DNA of 7,359 nt. Origin: Candidatus Methanofastidiosia archaeon (GTDB taxonomy: Archaea; Methanobacteriota_B; Thermococci; Methanofastidiosales; NM3). Shown here in pieces: positions 1-6,806 of this stretch. The notes under the pieces are model-generated. The model ran no database searches. It had not been told where the DNA came from and worked only from the letters and a program-made list of their open reading frames with translations. How positions within the stretch are numbered: position 1 is the first letter of the stretch; every line of letters begins with the position of its first letter. A program made the position numbers and the translations under genes. The stretch is taken from NCBI GenBank assembly GCA_020854925.1, contig JAHKLV010000038.1:1-7359 (forward strand), written 5' to 3'.

Positions 1-531
1 CTCTTCAACATGTCATGCAGGGGCTTTGTCATTTACTTCCCCGTCACCCTCAAGGACATGGGCATATCCTCATCGCTTATCGGCGTCTACCTCTCCTGCT
101 ATTTTGGCATCGGCATAGCCGGCCAGTATATGGGGGGCATGCTGTGCGACCGCTACCCCAAGCGGCTCTCGCTGGCGACGCTGTCCGTTGTGGCGGGGCT
201 TGCCATGTACCTTGCCATACGCGTGCCCCACGGCACCGTCATGGTGGCGGCGCTCCTCGTTTCGGGGCTTGCCGTGCACATGATCTGGCCCATCTTCTTC
301 GTCGTCTACGCTGAGCGCACCCCACCTTCACTGCGGGGAACGGGCATGGGGGTCTTTTTCTCCATGGGGTACCTGTTCGGCGCCGTGGCGCCGGCCATCA
401 TGGGGCATATAGGCACCTGGAAGACGCTAGCCGTGGCCCATTATACCATCATTGCCACCGCTGTGCTGGCAGCGGCGGTCATAGCGTGCAGCGGCAGATT
501 CGGGGCGCCCCCCGAGGGGGGACAGGGATAA
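1..531 (+). CDS. MFS transporter, C-terminal half (5' end outside window)
   Basis: The frame is open from base 1, three codons before the first visible ATG at 10, and ends with TAA at 529-531, so this is the 3' part of a longer gene. The 176 visible residues are very hydrophobic and form about five to six membrane helices, consistent with TM7-TM12 of a 12-helix major facilitator. The loop GGMLCDRYPKR (near residues 43-53) resembles MFS motif A (G-x-L-x-D-R-x-x-R), which recurs between TM8 and TM9. Later helices are rich in Gly, Ala and Pro, for example around GTGMGVFFSMGYLFGAVAPAIMG. The protein should sit in the cytoplasmic membrane as a secondary transporter. The substrate cannot be told because the N-terminal half is missing. 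The short tail after the last helix (GRFGAPPEGGQG) is polar. The family call is fairly sure; the specificity is unknown. Confidence 0.82.
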   Translation, partial: LFNMSCRGFVIYFPVTLKDMGISSSLIGVYLSCYFGIGIAGQYMGGMLCDRYPKRLSLATLSVVAGLAMYLAIRVPHGTVMVAALLVSGLAVHMIWPIFFVVYAERTPPSLRGTGMGVFFSMGYLFGAVAPAIMGHIGTWKTLAVAHYTIIATAVLAAAVIACSGRFGAPPEGGQG

Positions 532-532
532 C

Positions 533-540
533 CTTATAAA
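533..540 (+). promoter_or_regulatory. TATA box of topA
   Basis: CTTATAAA starts two bases after the MFS stop codon and 32 nt upstream of the topA ATG. Archaeal transcription starts roughly 25 nt downstream of the TATA centre, which would put the start site within a few bases of the ATG and give a leaderless or nearly leaderless mRNA. No Shine-Dalgarno motif precedes the ATG (the preceding bases are GTAGGCGAG). The call is inferred from position and sequence. Confidence 0.6.
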
Positions 541-564
541 TGGTTCCAAAGGTATGTAGGCGAG

Positions 565-2610
565 ATGACGACCCTCATCGTGGCCGAAAAACCCAATGTA
601 GCCAAAAAAATCGCCGAAGCGCTTGGGACGGCAAAACGCAAGAAAAAGGGCAAGGTATCGTACTACCTCCTTCCCGAAGAGGATATCGCCGTCGCATCGG
701 CGGTGGGACACCTCTACTCCCTTCGACAGGCACGCCCCATCGACACCTACCCCTTCTTTGACATCGGATGGGTGTCACCCGCAGACCATGACGCAAAAAT
801 GTCATACCTCAAGGATTACATAGCTATTCTCGCCGACCTGGCCACGGACGCCGATGAGGTCGTGAACGCCTGCGACTACGATATCGAAGGATCCGTCATC
901 GGGTACAACGCCATCGTGCATGCATGCAGAATGGACCCTTCAACGGCGCACCGCATGAAATTCTCCACCCTCACGGCGGAGGAGCTGCGCACCTCATACC
1001 GGACACGGGAGGAGAACCTCAATTTCCCCATGGTCATGGCCGGCCTTACCCGGCACGAGCTTGACTGGTACTGGGGTATAAACACCTCAAAGGCACTCTC
1101 GACATCGGTCAAACGCAAGGCGAAAAAGTATGTCCCCCTCTCGGCAGGAAGGGTCCAGACGCCGACACTGTTATTTCTCAACGAACGAGAGAAGGAAATA
1201 GCGTCTTTTGAACCGACGCCGTACTGGACCCTAGACATCCACTTCACGAAGAGCGGGGTGCCCGTGAAGGCCAGCTACCCGAAGAAGCTGACCGACAAGG
1301 AGACGGCTGACGCCATCTACCACGACGTGAAGGGGAAGGACGGCGTTGTTTCGGAGCTAAAGAAGAACCGAAACGAAAAGAAGACGCCCATACCCATGGA
1401 CCTTGGCATTCTCCAGGCAGAGGCGTGGGGCACCTTCAAGTACCTTCCCAAACGGACACAGGAAATAGCGCAGACGCTCTATGAGGCAGGATTAATCTCA
1501 TATCCGCGGACATCCTCACAAAAGCTTCCCAAAGAGCTGGGATTCGAAAAAATCCTGGACATGCTCAGCAGGAATCCTGCATACCATGATGCGGCAAAGA
1601 CGGTCCTCACGACCCCCCTCGAGCCGGTGCAGGGAAAAAAGGACGACCCCGCCCACCCCGCCATCTACCCTACGGGCATCCTACCGGAAAAACTTACCAA
1701 GGACCAGGAGCGTCTCTACGACCTTATAGTATGCCGATTCCTTGCGGCATTCATGCCAAGCGCCATGGTGGAAAACACCACCGTCACCGTCGAGGTGGCA
1801 ACACATCCCTTCATCACGAGGGGACAGACCGTACTACAAGAGGGATGGATGGCCTTTTACGGCAAATACACGCGGTCAACTACCGAAGAGCTCCCCGTTC
1901 TCGCCGAGCGGGAAGGCGTTGCAATCGAACGCCACGAAAAGACAAAGAAGATGACCAAGCCCCCTGCGCGGTACAATCCCGCCTCCGTCATCAAGGAGAT
2001 GGAAACGCTTGGCATCGGCACGAAGGCCACACGGGCAAACATTGTTGACACGCTCTATGGTCGAGGATACATCAAGGGGCGCGAGATAGCGGTCACCGAG
2101 ATAGGGCAGACCCTCATCGCCACCCTCCTGCGCTACACCCCCGACATCGCTTCAGTTGAGCTCACCCGACACTTTGAGGAGCAGATGGAGCTAATCCTCG
2201 CATCAAAGAAAGACAGGGAAGAGGTGCTCAAGGAGGCTAAGGAACGCCTGCGCGAGATGCTTGGTGTCTTTAAGAAAAAAGAGGACGAGATAGGGACATC
2301 GCTTCTCAAGGCCATTATCAACAGCGAGAACGAAAACCTCGGGGTGTGTCCCGTCTGTGGCAAGGGGTTGCGCGTCGTGGTCTCACGGGCCACGAAGAAA
2401 CGATTCGTCGGCTGCTCAAACTATCCCTCATGCAAGACCTCGTACCCCCTGCCTCAGAAGGGGACCGTCGAGTTTTCACCAGAAGCATGTACCGAATGCG
2501 GTGCGCCCATGATAAAGGGGCGCCGCGGCATGGTATCGTGCATCAACATGGACTGCCCCGGAAAAAAGAAAAAGGAGCTTCCCGCCGCCGAAGCGGATGC
2601 TTCTTCATAG
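565..2610 (+). CDS. topA: DNA topoisomerase I (type IA, archaeal)
   Basis: This 681-residue enzyme relaxes negatively supercoiled DNA by passing strands through a transient single-strand break. The N-terminal TOPRIM domain shows the metal-binding acidic residues: E8 in VAEKP and D104/D106 in CDYDIEGS. The type IA core follows, with SAGRVQTPTL (193-202), the active-site tyrosine Y313 in LISYPRTSS, and HPAIYPTG (364-371). The segment GIGTKATRANIVDTL is the conserved motif that follows in this family. Two C-terminal four-cysteine zinc fingers lie at about 595-623 (CPVC...CSNYPSC) and 642-664 (CTEC...CINMDC), followed by a lysine-rich tail. Length and domain order match archaeal TopA; there is no helicase domain, so it is not reverse gyrase. 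The ATG at 565 fits both the TOPRIM start (TTLIVAEKP) and the TATA spacing. The stop codon interlocks with that of the convergent nitrilase gene. Confidence 0.96.
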   Translation: MTTLIVAEKPNVAKKIAEALGTAKRKKKGKVSYYLLPEEDIAVASAVGHLYSLRQARPIDTYPFFDIGWVSPADHDAKMSYLKDYIAILADLATDADEVVNACDYDIEGSVIGYNAIVHACRMDPSTAHRMKFSTLTAEELRTSYRTREENLNFPMVMAGLTRHELDWYWGINTSKALSTSVKRKAKKYVPLSAGRVQTPTLLFLNEREKEIASFEPTPYWTLDIHFTKSGVPVKASYPKKLTDKETADAIYHDVKGKDGVVSELKKNRNEKKTPIPMDLGILQAEAWGTFKYLPKRTQEIAQTLYEAGLISYPRTSSQKLPKELGFEKILDMLSRNPAYHDAAKTVLTTPLEPVQGKKDDPAHPAIYPTGILPEKLTKDQERLYDLIVCRFLAAFMPSAMVENTTVTVEVATHPFITRGQTVLQEGWMAFYGKYTRSTTEELPVLAEREGVAIERHEKTKKMTKPPARYNPASVIKEMETLGIGTKATRANIVDTLYGRGYIKGREIAVTEIGQTLIATLLRYTPDIASVELTRHFEEQMELILASKKDREEVLKEAKERLREMLGVFKKKEDEIGTSLLKAIINSENENLGVCPVCGKGLRVVVSRATKKRFVGCSNYPSCKTSYPLPQKGTVEFSPEACTECGAPMIKGRRGMVSCINMDCPGKKKKELPAAEADASS

Positions 2611-3384
2611 GCGGTATGCGCCTACGGCCCGGTCCTGCAGGATGTCGTTTCGTGCCGTCACGTGCTTGTCATGGGCAAGGCACGGGTCAACGCACGCCGT
2701 TGCCGCCTCTTCCTTCTCGCGAGAGAGTCGCCGCATGATGGTTCCGTCGGGTGCCGTTATCTGAGAGGTGCCGATAAAGTGTAGCCCTCGCTCGTACCCC
2801 GTCCTGTTCGAGGTGACGGCATAGACCCTGTTCTCAAGGCACCTGGTGACCATGGCGTCAGGGCAGTAGGGAAGCACGAGATTGGCGCTGTGCAGCACGA
2901 TGTCTGCACCCATGAGCATGAGGGTACGCATCGATTCTGGAAAAAACCAGTCAAAGCAGACCATGAGCCCCATCCTGATACCCTTGTACGGCTGGCTCAC
3001 ATAAAACGCATTTCCGGGGGAAAAGAACGACTTCTCCGTGTTGAAGAGATGCACTTTCCGATAGGACGCCATGACGCCGCCGGGTCCGACAAGAAGCTGG
3101 GCGTTATACACCGCATCCCCTTTGCGCTCGGCATAGCCGCAGGCGATGACCTGCTCGTTCTCCCGGGCAAGATCCTGAAGAAGGGACGACGTCGGCCCCG
3201 TATACGCATCCTCGGCCATGGCATCCACCTCGTCCTGCGAAGAAAAGGCATAACCGCAGGGACACAGCTCGGGAAGGACGGCGATGTCAGCATGAGCCAC
3301 AGCCCCAAGCAGGCGGGCCATCGTTTCGAGGTTTTCATCCCGCTCCAAGATGCGGGGTTCCATCTGAATAACGGCAACATCCAT
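2605..3384 (-). CDS. Carbon-nitrogen hydrolase (nitrilase superfamily amidohydrolase)
   Basis: The chosen start gives 259 residues with the complete nitrilase catalytic set: E39 in VLPELCPCGY, K110 in YRKVHLFN and C143 in VCFDWFFPES. E117 in the EKSFFSPG segment matches the second family glutamate. Members hydrolyse C-N bonds in amides, carbamoyl compounds or nitriles in the cytoplasm. The substrate is not readable here; an omega-amidase-like or carbamoyl-amine amidase role is possible. The start at 3384 is preferred because MDVAVIQMEP is the usual N-terminus of the family. An in-frame ATG at 3411 would add nine residues (MNPRDYRHT) and overlap the upstream gene by 20 bp. Neither start has a clear ribosome-binding site. 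It follows the HAD phosphatase gene by 7 bp, so the two are probably co-transcribed and translationally coupled. Its stop (2605-2607) overlaps the convergent topA by 6 bp. Confidence 0.9.
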   Translation of the reverse strand: MDVAVIQMEPRILERDENLETMARLLGAVAHADIAVLPELCPCGYAFSSQDEVDAMAEDAYTGPTSSLLQDLARENEQVIACGYAERKGDAVYNAQLLVGPGGVMASYRKVHLFNTEKSFFSPGNAFYVSQPYKGIRMGLMVCFDWFFPESMRTLMLMGADIVLHSANLVLPYCPDAMVTRCLENRVYAVTSNRTGYERGLHFIGTSQITAPDGTIMRRLSREKEEAATACVDPCLAHDKHVTARNDILQDRAVGAYRL

Positions 3385-3391
3385 GGTATGC

Positions 3392-4135
3392 CTATAGTCG
3401 CGTGGATTCATCTATCTTTTGGGAGAACTTGTCGGGATGGGGAACGAGAAACGGGACGATTTTAGACATGTCATTGCCAAGCACCACGATGTCGACGACA
3501 CGGGTAAACTCGATGAACTCCTTTTTTCGCCCATCGACCGCCTGCGAGAATGACGTGGTGATGGAATGCTTGATATATTGTGACGGATTAAACGCGATGG
3601 AAAGTCCGGTCTCACGGAACATGAACATATCGTTTTCATCGTTTCCCACCGCCACCGTGCGCTCGCGGGGGACACCTCGGTCCCGGCAGTAGGAACGGAC
3701 GAAATCCCCTTTGGACTTCAGGGTCAGCAACTTGCTGTCGCGCATCTCTCCCGTGAGCACGCCGTCAACCGCCTCAGGCACGTTTCCGTAGCATTCCTCG
3801 ATACCAAGACGCTTTCCGAAAATCGAGGCCATTTCCTCAAACCCGTTCGTAACGATGATCGGATGATAAGAAGCATCCTTGAGTGCCTGTACCGCCTCCT
3901 TGGCATGAGGGGTCACTGACATCTTCATAGCCGCCTTTCTCAAGATGGTGGCAGGCTGGCCCCGCAAAAACTGGGCACCCTTTGAGAGAATCCACTCCAA
4001 TCCGACATGCTTGGTGAGCTGGCCTGAAAAAACCCGCATGATCTCCTTTTTCCGCCCGATGGTGTCGGCAAGCACCAGCGCCTGGGCCTGAGGGGTAAGG
4101 ACGCCATCCATGTCAAAGAAGATGTAATAGTCCAT
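3392..4135 (-). CDS. HAD-superfamily phosphatase, phosphoserine phosphatase-like
   Basis: The 247 residues carry all four HAD motifs: D8/D10 in FFDMDGVLT (nucleophile and acid/base), T96 in VTNG, a lysine at K142 in LKSKGDFV, and D166/D169 in GNDENDMFMF. Helices between motifs I and II (about 20-75) form a C1-type cap as in SerB-like phosphatases, and GLSIAFNPSQYIK resembles the post-motif-IV segment of phosphoserine phosphatases. It probably removes phosphate from a small molecule in the cytoplasm. Phosphoserine is the best-known substrate of this subfamily but is not proven here. About 50 residues after the core (198-247) extend beyond a minimal SerB domain. The ATG at 4135 was chosen because a TATA box begins 28 nt upstream. 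The adjacent TTG at 4138 would add one residue and lies 9 nt from a GAGGT motif at 4152-4148. It is the first gene of a minus-strand operon with the nitrilase. Confidence 0.85.
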   Translation of the reverse strand: MDYYIFFDMDGVLTPQAQALVLADTIGRKKEIMRVFSGQLTKHVGLEWILSKGAQFLRGQPATILRKAAMKMSVTPHAKEAVQALKDASYHPIIVTNGFEEMASIFGKRLGIEECYGNVPEAVDGVLTGEMRDSKLLTLKSKGDFVRSYCRDRGVPRERTVAVGNDENDMFMFRETGLSIAFNPSQYIKHSITTSFSQAVDGRKKEFIEFTRVVDIVVLGNDMSKIVPFLVPHPDKFSQKIDESTRL

Positions 4136-4155
4136 CAAGGTGTGATGACCTCTTT

Positions 4156-4163
4156 TGTATAAG
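4156..4163 (-). promoter_or_regulatory. TATA box of the HAD-nitrilase operon
   Basis: On the minus strand the sequence reads CTTATACA, with its first base 28 nt upstream of the ATG at 4135. That spacing predicts transcription starting at or next to the start codon. A second AT-rich box on the same strand (ATTTTATGG, about 4187-4195) could instead give a leader of about 30 nt. That leader would contain GAGGT (4152-4148), which could serve as a ribosome-binding site, so two promoters are possible. Confidence 0.5.
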
Positions 4164-4246
4164 TGGTTTACGGTTCATGCCTTATCCATAAAATCGGGCC
4201 CATCATGCGTGAAGGACCATAGGTACGCTGCCGCACCAACAAAAGG

Positions 4247-4254
4247 TTTATTGG
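4247..4254 (+). promoter_or_regulatory. TATA box of priS
   Basis: TTTATTGG is preceded by the purine-rich AAAAGG, a plausible BRE, and begins 29 nt upstream of the priS ATG, predicting a leaderless transcript. The nine bases AAGGTTTAT (4243-4251) recur exactly at the transposase promoter (5356-5364) at the same distance from its ATG. The only ATG nearby (4271) is out of frame with priS. Confidence 0.55.
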
Positions 4255-4275
4255 TAGCGACATCCCACTGATGTC

Positions 4276-5214
4276 ATGGAATTTCGGGAAGCGACACCGA
4301 CAGAACGCATGCAGTACTATGCAGAGGAGTGGAATCCCCGCTCCATCCCAGACTTCATCACCGCCGCGCTCCCCGAAAAGGAGATAGCGTATGACCACAA
4401 CGGTTCGGGTTATAACGACCGATACAATGCCTATACCACTCTCCGTGAGCTCGAGGTACGGATAAAAACGCTCAATCCGTATGCCGTCTGTGCATCGACT
4501 GCCTATTACGAACATCCGGAGAAGCGCGAGGGATGGAAAAAGGCCGAGCTCGTTTTTGACATCGATGCGAAGGACCTCCCCATCAGAAGCTGCTCATGCG
4601 AACCCGGTTCCATATGCGATGTCTGTATCGAGGAGGCCAAGGAGCTTGCCCTCCACCTCATGGATACGCTGAAAGGGGACTTCGGCCTCGGTGAGGTGCA
4701 CCTCGCCTACTCAGGCAGGGGATACCACGTGCATGTGCCCGACGAACGCGCCGAGCACATCGAGAACAGGAGCGCCATCCTCTCCTATGTCATGGGGTCG
4801 GTGCGCCCGAATGATCCGCTCATGGTCGGCGGATACGCCAGGACGTGGCGCCGTATGATGGCGTTTACCGTTTCCAAGCTGCAGGAGCGGGACCTTTCCT
4901 TCCTCTCTCCCAAAGTAGCAGCAGCCGTCGTAGAGCAAAAAGAGGCCATCATTGCTGGCATCCAAGCACGCAAACTTGATTTTCTCAATGTCCCCGGCGT
5001 CGGAAAGGCAAGCAGCGACAAGGTACTTGAAAAGCTTATGGAATATGCGGGATTGACCGTCGACGGAAAGGTCACCATCGACACGAAGCGCATCCTACGC
5101 CTCCCTTCCTCGCTCCATTCAAAAATATCCATGATCTGCACCCTCGTCAAGCATCCTGAAACATTCGATCCCTTCTCCCATGCGGTACCTCGGTTCGTTC
5201 ATGAACGTCCCTAA
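4276..5214 (+). CDS. priS: DNA primase small (catalytic) subunit PriS
   Basis: This 312-residue protein is the archaeo-eukaryotic primase subunit that makes the RNA/DNA primers used in replication, working with the large subunit PriL. Catalytic aspartates D95 and D97 lie in ELVFDIDAKD, and SGRGYHVHV (146-154) is the conserved nucleotide-binding motif. D269 in VTIDTKRILRLPSSLHS fits the third metal ligand and the RLPGSLHGK-type motif. A cysteine cluster (CSCEPGSICDVC, about 106-117) matches the structural zinc site. The N-terminal YYAEEW segment is also typical. The length is slightly below the roughly 330-350 residues common for archaeal PriS. The third motif is divergent (PSSLHSK where PGSLHGK is usual). 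Residues 236-258 (FLNVPGVGKASSDKVLEKL...) look like a helix-hairpin-helix. PriL is not in the window. An IS66 element begins 3 bp after the TAA stop, and the stop lies inside its target duplication. Confidence 0.94.
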   Translation: MEFREATPTERMQYYAEEWNPRSIPDFITAALPEKEIAYDHNGSGYNDRYNAYTTLRELEVRIKTLNPYAVCASTAYYEHPEKREGWKKAELVFDIDAKDLPIRSCSCEPGSICDVCIEEAKELALHLMDTLKGDFGLGEVHLAYSGRGYHVHVPDERAEHIENRSAILSYVMGSVRPNDPLMVGGYARTWRRMMAFTVSKLQERDLSFLSPKVAAAVVEQKEAIIAGIQARKLDFLNVPGVGKASSDKVLEKLMEYAGLTVDGKVTIDTKRILRLPSSLHSKISMICTLVKHPETFDPFSHAVPRFVHERP

Positions 5215-5217
5215 CAC
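5210..5217 (+). repeat. Target-site duplication, left copy
   Basis: CCTAACAC immediately before the left inverted repeat is repeated exactly at 6822-6829 immediately after the right one. An 8-bp duplication is the known signature of IS66-family transposition. This copy contains the TAA stop codon of priS (5212-5214). Confidence 0.93.
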
Positions 5218-5232
5218 GTATTTGTTTAGCTC
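5218..5232 (+). repeat. Left terminal inverted repeat of the IS66 element
   Basis: GTATTTGTTTAGCTC is the exact reverse complement of 6807-6821. Similarity stops abruptly after 15 bases. Confidence 0.93.
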
Positions 5233-5328
5233 ACCATTTCCAATCTCAATAATACCGTTGACAATTAGTCCATAATTATATCTTTATTTACCATATAGTA
5301 CATAAATATTGCTTTATTCTTATTATCT

Positions 5329-5342
5329 CAACCATATGGTTG
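5329..5342. repeat. 14-bp perfect palindrome upstream of the transposase promoter
   Basis: CAACCATATGGTTG is its own reverse complement. It ends 17 bp before the transposase TATA box, a position where a dimeric regulator or the transposase itself could bind. A related half, ACCATATAGT, lies at 5290-5299. The function is inferred from position only. Confidence 0.45.
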
Positions 5343-5359
5343 CCTTTTTTCACGCAAGG

Positions 5360-5367
5360 TTTATATT
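5360..5367 (+). promoter_or_regulatory. TATA box of the IS66 transposase
   Basis: TTTATATT is close to the archaeal TATA consensus. It is preceded by GCAAGG (possible BRE) and begins 29 nt upstream of the transposase ATG, predicting a leaderless mRNA. This archaeal-type promoter lies within the element, so the IS brings its own promoter adapted to an archaeal host. Confidence 0.62.
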
Positions 5368-5388
5368 TCTTCAATCAGATGCTTCTGC

Positions 5389-6750
5389 ATGGAATCCGAC
5401 CATGACACGGCCCCGGCGGTGCCGTACTGGCGCTGGCTCGAGGGACAGCTTGCGGAGCTGTCGGCCGAGCTGGGCCGTGTCACCGAGGAGCGCGACCAGG
5501 CAGTGCAGGAGCTCGAGCGGCTCAGGGCCAGGCTTCACGCGTACGAGAATCCCCACACGCCCTCGTCGGCGGTGCGGTTCAAAAAGGCCGCGCCGGAGCG
5601 GACCGGGAAGCGGGGCGCGCCGAAGGGGCACCCTGGTACGACACGCGCTGCGCCCGTGCCTGAAGAGGACATAACGGTGCACAGGAACTTCTGCCCGCAC
5701 TGTAGGGAAGCGCTCGGCGAGCCGGAGCGCGTGACAGAGCGCGTCATCGAGGACGTTGTCCCGTCGCGCGTGGTGACCACGCGCTTCACTCTCGGCGAGT
5801 ACACCTGCCCCGGCTGCGGGGCGCATGTAGCGGCGCGCCACGCCGACTGCCCGCAGAGAGGAAGGTTCGGCATCGGCGTGCACGTGTCAGCAGTGCTTCT
5901 CAAGCACACGGCACGGGCGCCGATACGAAAGATCATCGATGTCATGGGGCGCATCTACGGCCTGACGCTTTCGCCAAAGGCGGTCCAGGACATCCTGCTT
6001 CGCGTGGGCGACGCCTGCTGTGCGGGCTACAATGCGCTCCTTACGCGCATCAGGGCCGCAAAATGGGTGCATATCGACGAGACGAGCGTGCGCGTCAACG
6101 GGAAGAACTGGTGGATATGGGTGTTCCGGACGGACACAGACGACGTTGCCGTCGTCATTCGCGAGACGCGCTCCGCATCGGTGGCGCGCGAGGTGCTCGG
6201 CGACAATCCGCCGCCGGTGGTGGCAGACGGCTATCCAGGCTACAACTGGATACGCACCAAGCAGCGATGCTGGGCGCACCTGCTGCGCGAGATGGACGCA
6301 CATGCCGATGCGTCCGACGCGGGCCGCTCACTTGCAGACGCGGTGCACGCGCTCTATGGTGATCTGAAAACAGCACTCGAGGGCGATGACGAAGCGGAGC
6401 GCCTCGACACAAAGCGGCGCCTCGAGGCGCGGCTGCGCGACATCATCACGGGTCACGATGAAGCTGTCAATCCCGAGCTCAAAAAGCCGGTCACGTACCT
6501 GCGCAATGGCATCGGCGACTGGTTCACGTGCCTGGCCCACCAGGGCATGCCGGCGACAAACAACCTTGCGGAGCAGGCAATCCGCGAGCACGTGGTGCAG
6601 CGCAAGATAATCGGCGCCTTCCGCTCCGAGCGCGGCCCGAAAAGCTACGCCTGCATAGCGTCGCTGCTCGAGACGTGGTCGTACCAGGGCATGGACCCGT
6701 ACGAGGAGCTTGACGCGCTGCTGCGCCGTGAGCTGTGCCTCAGGGAGTAG
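5389..6750 (+). CDS. IS66-family transposase (TnpC-type, DDE)
   Basis: This 453-residue protein catalyses cutting and joining of the element ends. Residues 17-52 form a charged coiled-coil helix (leucine-zipper-like) and are followed by a basic linker. Two CxxC pairs at 102-105 (FCPHC) and 140-143 (CPGC) form the IS66 zinc-finger domain. The DDE catalytic triad is D230 in HIDETSV, D280 in VADGYPGY and E395 in TNNLAEQAIR, with the conserved CWAHLLRE at 294-301. The C-terminal segment after E395 (RKIIGAFRSERG...) is also typical of the family. The length suits single-ORF IS66 elements, and no frameshift or internal stop is seen. The ATG at 5389 is supported by a TATA box 29 nt upstream; an alternative ATG at 5401 is out of frame. 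GC content is visibly higher than in priS or topA. Confidence 0.95.
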   Translation: MESDHDTAPAVPYWRWLEGQLAELSAELGRVTEERDQAVQELERLRARLHAYENPHTPSSAVRFKKAAPERTGKRGAPKGHPGTTRAAPVPEEDITVHRNFCPHCREALGEPERVTERVIEDVVPSRVVTTRFTLGEYTCPGCGAHVAARHADCPQRGRFGIGVHVSAVLLKHTARAPIRKIIDVMGRIYGLTLSPKAVQDILLRVGDACCAGYNALLTRIRAAKWVHIDETSVRVNGKNWWIWVFRTDTDDVAVVIRETRSASVAREVLGDNPPPVVADGYPGYNWIRTKQRCWAHLLREMDAHADASDAGRSLADAVHALYGDLKTALEGDDEAERLDTKRRLEARLRDIITGHDEAVNPELKKPVTYLRNGIGDWFTCLAHQGMPATNNLAEQAIREHVVQRKIIGAFRSERGPKSYACIASLLETWSYQGMDPYEELDALLRRELCLRE

Positions 6751-6758
6751 GCACAGCC

Positions 6759-6783
6759 ATGGCGGCAGCATGCCTGCCGCCAT
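6759..6783 (+). terminator. Stem-loop after the transposase gene (possible terminator)
   Basis: ATGGCGGCAG (6759-6768) and CTGCCGCCAT (6774-6783) form a perfect 10-bp GC-rich stem with a 5-base loop, starting 8 bases after the transposase stop. An A-run, not a T-run, follows, so it does not look like a classical intrinsic terminator on the + strand. It may act as a 3'-end stabiliser, a termination aid, or a structure that blocks read-through translation. Confidence 0.5.
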
Positions 6784-6806
6784 AAAAAAGGTGTTGCTAT
6801 TCTACC

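Noticed and set aside
2890..3465. Open frame of 191 codons on the + strand
   Set aside because: It lies antisense to the nitrilase gene, whose catalytic Glu-Lys-Cys residues are all present. The + frame has no recognisable motif.
4268..4273. Possible earlier priS start at ATG 4271
   Set aside because: It is out of frame with the conserved PriS sequence. The in-frame ATG at 4276 fits the TATA spacing.
5258..5286. TTGACA, a perfect bacterial -35 box, in the left end of the IS
   Set aside because: No convincing -10 hexamer lies 16-18 bp downstream (TCTTTA at 17 bp), and a better archaeal TATA box sits next to the transposase start. Probably chance in AT-rich DNA.
5371..5883. Long minus-strand open frames across the transposase gene (also 5887-6303 and 6328-6783)
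   Set aside because: They are by-products of high GC in the transposase gene. Their products are Arg-, Ala- and His-rich with no domain.
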